A program made the translations under genes and the position numbers. Below, one piece after another: positions 59,891 through 64,000 of a stretch of DNA of 64,000 bases. Under the pieces are notes generated by a model that was not told where the DNA came from, ran no database searches, and saw only the letters and a list, made by a program, of their open reading frames with translations. Source of the stretch: Oribacterium sp. KHPX15. GTDB lineage: Bacteria; Bacillota; Clostridia; Lachnospirales; Lachnospiraceae. The stretch covers positions 1 to 64,000 of the forward strand of contig NZ_FNRG01000003.1 in assembly GCF_900107835.1 (NCBI RefSeq), written 5' to 3'. How positions within the stretch are numbered: the first letter of the stretch is position 1; the number at the start of each line of letters is the position of its first letter.

Positions 59891-62800
59891 ATGAGTGAAT
59901 TCAATGTCAAACCGGAGCAATTAAAGCAAATAGCAGAGGACATCAAAAAAGTCGAAAAAGACATAATGAATTATTCCGGGAATATCAACAATCTTTCAAA
60001 ACGTCTGTTAAATCATTCTACGTCTTTGTCACAAGCCAGCCGGGCACTTACACAGACGGCGGAAAGGATAGAGGATAACTCGATTTCATTTAGACAGTTG
60101 GCGTCTGTTCTGTCTTCTATTGCATCCGTATATATTCAGACAGAAACCAGGCTTGCCGGTAACAGTGATATTCCTGAGAAGATAAAAGAAGCGGTAAGTA
60201 AAGCACGGGAAACTATACAGAATTTAATACGTGACGGGATCAGAATTGCCGGAGGTACTTCTTCTCTGAATTCTTCATATGATGGAGATCCGGTTGATAT
60301 GACAAACGGAAACTATGTGGATGATGTAGAAGAACTGAAGATTTACGGACCTTCTGATCTTAAGTTCATCCGCCACTACAATTCCCGGTATCTTAATACC
60401 GGAACCATGGGTATAGGGTGGTCGCATAATTATGAGATTTCGTTGTTGAAAGATGAAGATCTCCTGATCGTGATATGGGGAGATCAGACGAAGGAGGGCT
60501 TTGTCAAGGAAACAGATAGTCTATATAAAAGTATCGATGGCGGAACAGATTATCTGACTGTGACAGAATCCGAGATAGATTTACATACTACCGGAAAGAC
60601 AACCTATCGCTTTGATCATAATGGGCATCTTACGGAAATCCGGTACCTTTCCGTCATCCGGAATCTTTCTTTTACCTACGATGAAAACAAGTTGTCACGC
60701 GTAGAGGATCATTACGGAAATTTCCTTACATATACCTACAATGAAGATGGACTTTTGGAATCGGCGGCAGATCATACCGGGAGAAAAGTCTCATTTGAGT
60801 ACGACAAATCCATGCTTGCTCGCGCTGTGGCATCGGACAATCTTTCAATTGAATATCGCTATGATGAGGCCGGACATCTGAATGAAACTGTCGGACCTGA
60901 TGGCATTGTGCGCTTACATAATGAATATGATGCCGCGAATCGCGTGACATATCAAAAGATGGCGGACGGCTCTGAAGCATTTTACGCTTACAATGGTGAA
61001 GAAGTTCTGTTTACAGATAGAAACGGTGCGCAAACAATCTATGTTCATGATGACAAAGGCAGAATTCTTGAAAACAGATATCCAAAAGGCACAGAGCGAT
61101 TTGGCTATGACGAGTGTGGAAGACGCATCTCGTATTTAGATCTGAATGGCAATGTTTACATCAGAAAATATGACGAGAAAGGTAATATCTCAGAATATGT
61201 TGATGCGGCAGGAAATATAAGCAGATATGCCTACGATGATAACGGGAACACCATTATGACAGAGGTTCCTGATTGCGGAACGACCTTTGCCGAATATGAT
61301 GAGCAAGGGAATCTTATATCTCTTGTAGACAGCATGAACATTAAAACCCTTTTTACCTACAAGGATGGTCTTTTGGCACAGGCGAAGTATGCAGACGGTA
61401 ATCAGGTTTCATTTGCATATGACGAAAAAGGAAGGATGGTGCAGGCAACTGACGAAAGAGGTTTCACCCAGAGATTTGAGTACGATGATCTTGGACGCCG
61501 TACTCTTTTTGAAGATGGCTGCCATGCAAAAACCACCTATACTTATGATGCAGCCGATCGTATAAAAACTATCCGGAATGAGCTTGGACAGGATAAGACT
61601 TATCACTATGAAAACGGTCGACTTGTAAGTGTAAAGGATTTCGACGGCTTTTCAGAAAGCTGGACATATGATTCTATGGGGCAGATATCCACTCATACGG
61701 ACAAGGCCGGAAGGATAACCGGATACTCTTATGACAGTATGGGTAATGTCTCCGAAATTCATTTCCCTGATGGAGGAGTAGTAACCCGCCGTTATGATGA
61801 TATGAACCGGTTGGTAGAAGTAAAAGGTCCGGAAAAAAGCACTCTCCGTATGGAATATGACGGCGATGGAAACTGCATTTGCAGAGATGAAGATGGATTT
61901 ATCCATGAGTATGTATATGATTCCATGAATCATGTGTCAGAGATAAAGGAAAACGGTCATCTTCGCAAATTCACATACGACAAGGCCGGCAGGATAAAAT
62001 GTGTTGAGCGGGAGGACGGAGAAATCTTCGAATATCAGCATTTGCCAAATGGAAAAGTCGTATCAGCCCGTAAACCCGGAAATCTCGTCTACAAGTATGA
62101 ATATGACGTGCGTGGCCGTCTGGTTTACACATCAAATGGAATCAGCGATATAACCGGATACGAATATTATTCAAACGGTCAGATCAGCAAGGTGTTATAT
62201 CAGAACGGAACATTCCTTCAAAACGAGTATGATCCTGAAGGCAGGCTTATCAGTGAAACACGTTCTGATGGTTATGGATTAAGGTATGAGTATGATGCTC
62301 TGGGAAGGCGGTTAAGCACAACCGATACGGATGGTCGTAAAAAGAGTTGGAATTATGATGCAGACGGCAATCCTACAGAAATAACGGATAGCCTCGGGCG
62401 TAAAACAGAATACAGATATTCACCGGTTGGGAATCTGCTTTTTGTAAAAGATCCTCTCGGAAATGTGATTCGATACGACTACGATCCCATGAACCGGCTG
62501 ATTGCTGTGCTTCAGGCTAATGTCTCTGACGAAAAAGCTGCTGAGATATTTGAAAAGCCTGAATCATACCAGAATCCCGAAAACAAAGACATTCACCTTA
62601 CAACATGGAAGAGAAACAGAGATGGTCAGATTACAGCCAGAACTGATGCGCTTGGTAATGTCAAAAAATGGCAGTATTACGATGACGGTCAGGTTTATAA
62701 GATCTGGGATGAAGAAAACAGATGCACCGAATATAGATATGATGAGGCTAAGAGGCTTTCTTCGGTAATATACCCGGATGAGAAAAAAACGGAGTATACA

Positions 62801-64000
62801 TATAATGCTATGGGCTGGATGACAGGAGTGACTGACCGGACTGGCTGCACTTCGTTTGAATATGATGCTTATGGACGTATGACTGCTTCAACTGATCCAA
62901 ATAATCAGAAATTTGTATATGAGCTGGACGCAGCCGGTCGGAGAAAAGGACTTGTTTATCCCGACGGAACAAAGCTATCCTTCGGATACAATGAAAAAGG
63001 ACAGTTAGCGAATATTGATGACGCCGGTTTTGCAGCCGGATACCATTATGATGATTTTGGAAGAGTTTCTTCTAAAATAATTGAATGGGCAAAGAATGAT
63101 GCGGAGCATAGGCATTCGCTTACAGAAAAGTATACGTATCTGCCTTCCGGAAAGCTTTCCGGAATGACACAAACAAAGGATTCCGAACTGATTTCGGAGT
63201 ACGCATATCGTTACGATGAAATCGGAAACATGATTTCAAGGCAGGAAGTATTTTGGGACAATGGAAATAAGAGTGAAACCGACATAGCTTATGAATATGA
63301 TCCCATGAATCGCCTGACAAAAGTATCTGTAAAGGATCAGGAGGGAAAATTATCCACTGCTGAAAGTTATGAATATGATGATTATGGTAATCGGATAATC
63401 GGTTACAGGAACGGAATCACAACTAAGAGCATGTACAATGCAGAGGGACAACTTACAGAATGTTGTTCCTCCGGCGGTGATACACAAGGAACTACATCGT
63501 ACTTCTATGATAAAACAGGACGTTTGATCCGTACCAAGGGAAATCACCGGTCCGAGCGAAAATATGACACAGCAGGTCACCTGACAGAAATCCGGGAGGG
63601 AGATGATTTACTAAGGTTAAATGTCAACAGTCTGGGACATATCATTAGCGAAGAAGATAAAGAAGGCTCAGTGAAAAAATTCTGGGTTGATTACAGTCTG
63701 GACGCACTTCCGATCATGGGTATAAATGATGGTGGTGGATGGACCGGTTATATTCGTGATTCTAAAATCCTGGGAAGCTTTAACGGAAAGAACAGTAATG
63801 CTTTTGTATGCGATGAAAAAGGAAGTGTTAATCGGATTTTTGATATGGATGGACTTCCTTCGTGCGGAGGAGGAAGGATACGCTATGATTCCTTTGGAAA
63901 TGTTGAGACAGGTGCCGCATTCGCAGAAAGCGGGTCACCATTCGGATATACCGGATTGTATAAACCTTTAACAGGGGACACATGGCGTACAGGAAGTCGT
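59891..64000 (+). CDS. RHS-repeat protein with type VII-like N-terminus (C-terminus beyond window)
   Basis: The frame is open from ATG 59891 (GGAGACAATAT before it) to the window end, 1370 codons. Residues 1-90 are helical, MSEFNVKPEQLKQIAEDIKK onward, ending YIQTETRLAG with YxxxE at 81-85. DPVDMTNGNYVDDVEEL (about 137) opens an RHS shell with dozens of YD repeats such as YDDLGRRTLFEDG and YDSMGNVSEIHFP. The last visible part, PFGYTGLYKPLTGDTWRTGS, is the start of the RHS core end, after which a variable toxin domain normally follows. RHS shells wrap and release toxins. No PxxxxDPxGL cleavage site is in view. An immunity gene would lie to the right. Confidence 0.9.
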   Translation, partial: MSEFNVKPEQLKQIAEDIKKVEKDIMNYSGNINNLSKRLLNHSTSLSQASRALTQTAERIEDNSISFRQLASVLSSIASVYIQTETRLAGNSDIPEKIKEAVSKARETIQNLIRDGIRIAGGTSSLNSSYDGDPVDMTNGNYVDDVEELKIYGPSDLKFIRHYNSRYLNTGTMGIGWSHNYEISLLKDEDLLIVIWGDQTKEGFVKETDSLYKSIDGGTDYLTVTESEIDLHTTGKTTYRFDHNGHLTEIRYLSVIRNLSFTYDENKLSRVEDHYGNFLTYTYNEDGLLESAADHTGRKVSFEYDKSMLARAVASDNLSIEYRYDEAGHLNETVGPDGIVRLHNEYDAANRVTYQKMADGSEAFYAYNGEEVLFTDRNGAQTIYVHDDKGRILENRYPKGTERFGYDECGRRISYLDLNGNVYIRKYDEKGNISEYVDAAGNISRYAYDDNGNTIMTEVPDCGTTFAEYDEQGNLISLVDSMNIKTLFTYKDGLLAQAKYADGNQVSFAYDEKGRMVQATDERGFTQRFEYDDLGRRTLFEDGCHAKTTYTYDAADRIKTIRNELGQDKTYHYENGRLVSVKDFDGFSESWTYDSMGQISTHTDKAGRITGYSYDSMGNVSEIHFPDGGVVTRRYDDMNRLVEVKGPEKSTLRMEYDGDGNCICRDEDGFIHEYVYDSMNHVSEIKENGHLRKFTYDKAGRIKCVEREDGEIFEYQHLPNGKVVSARKPGNLVYKYEYDVRGRLVYTSNGISDITGYEYYSNGQISKVLYQNGTFLQNEYDPEGRLISETRSDGYGLRYEYDALGRRLSTTDTDGRKKSWNYDADGNPTEITDSLGRKTEYRYSPVGNLLFVKDPLGNVIRYDYDPMNRLIAVLQANVSDEKAAEIFEKPESYQNPENKDIHLTTWKRNRDGQITARTDALGNVKKWQYYDDGQVYKIWDEENRCTEYRYDEAKRLSSVIYPDEKKTEYTYNAMGWMTGVTDRTGCTSFEYDAYGRMTASTDPNNQKFVYELDAAGRRKGLVYPDGTKLSFGYNEKGQLANIDDAGFAAGYHYDDFGRVSSKIIEWAKNDAEHRHSLTEKYTYLPSGKLSGMTQTKDSELISEYAYRYDEIGNMISRQEVFWDNGNKSETDIAYEYDPMNRLTKVSVKDQEGKLSTAESYEYDDYGNRIIGYRNGITTKSMYNAEGQLTECCSSGGDTQGTTSYFYDKTGRLIRTKGNHRSERKYDTAGHLTEIREGDDLLRLNVNSLGHIISEEDKEGSVKKFWVDYSLDALPIMGINDGGGWTGYIRDSKILGSFNGKNSNAFVCDEKGSVNRIFDMDGLPSCGGGRIRYDSFGNVETGAAFAESGSPFGYTGLYKPLTGDTWRTGSR

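Noticed and set aside
59891-64000. Complete RHS toxin and immunity pair
   Set aside because: The toxin end and any immunity gene lie beyond the window, so no toxin class can be named.

Overview
The window looks like a chromosomal segment of a low-to-medium G+C Firmicute of the Lachnospiraceae (Butyrivibrio/Pseudobutyrivibrio-like). The support is a SigI/RsgI-type pair, FMN-binding flavoprotein reductases exported as lipoproteins, strong AGGAGG ribosome-binding sites, LXG/WXG100 type VII secretion genes and choline-binding-type wall repeats. The species assignment is inference. Nearly all genes after 8.9 kb lie on the + strand.

1-15.6 kb is metabolic and regulatory. An IS200/IS605 element, with its TnpB cut by the window edge, has landed in a LysR regulator gene that faced a Tat-exported FMN/FAD reductase. 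Next come a NifX-like/SlyD fusion, a stand-alone SigI C-terminal domain with an RsgI anti-sigma gene, a membrane diguanylate cyclase, an RpiR regulator divergent from a second, fumarate-reductase-like lipoprotein, a sensor with degenerate GGDEF plus EAL, an Lgt-like enzyme and small membrane proteins.

15.9-31.0 kb is a dense, partly overlapping block of signalling and surface genes. It holds zinc-ribbon membrane proteins, a cytoplasmic vWA protein, a PP2C phosphatase and a protein kinase that almost touch, a glycine-rich putative type VII effector followed by a DUF4176 gene, and a membrane Ser/Thr kinase with extracellular TPRs. It ends in a translationally coupled run of TPR/LRR lipoproteins, a vWA protein and a Thr-rich acidic-tail protein.

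31-64 kb is an expanded paralogue array. It has zinc-ribbon/vWA hybrids with lectin or YARHG ends, an NagZ-like GH3 lipoprotein, six copies of a membrane-anchored TPR protein beginning MEKKSSPI with variable C-termini, and two nearly identical WXG100 gene pairs. It also holds HipAB, MazEF, two apparent type I toxin/antisense-RNA modules not obvious from long ORFs, an Rpn-type nuclease, many gene fragments, and an RHS-repeat protein running off the right edge. The same promoter-like and terminator blocks recur before many of these genes.

The most interesting link is that the RHS protein and the glycine-rich protein at 21.5 kb share the same N-terminal layout: MSEF start, about 80 helical residues, then YIxTET at residues 81-86. 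This suggests two substrates of one type VII secretion system, with a kinase/phosphatase/vWA regulatory block around one of them. No secretion-machine core gene (EssC, EssB, EsaA, EsaB) is in the window.
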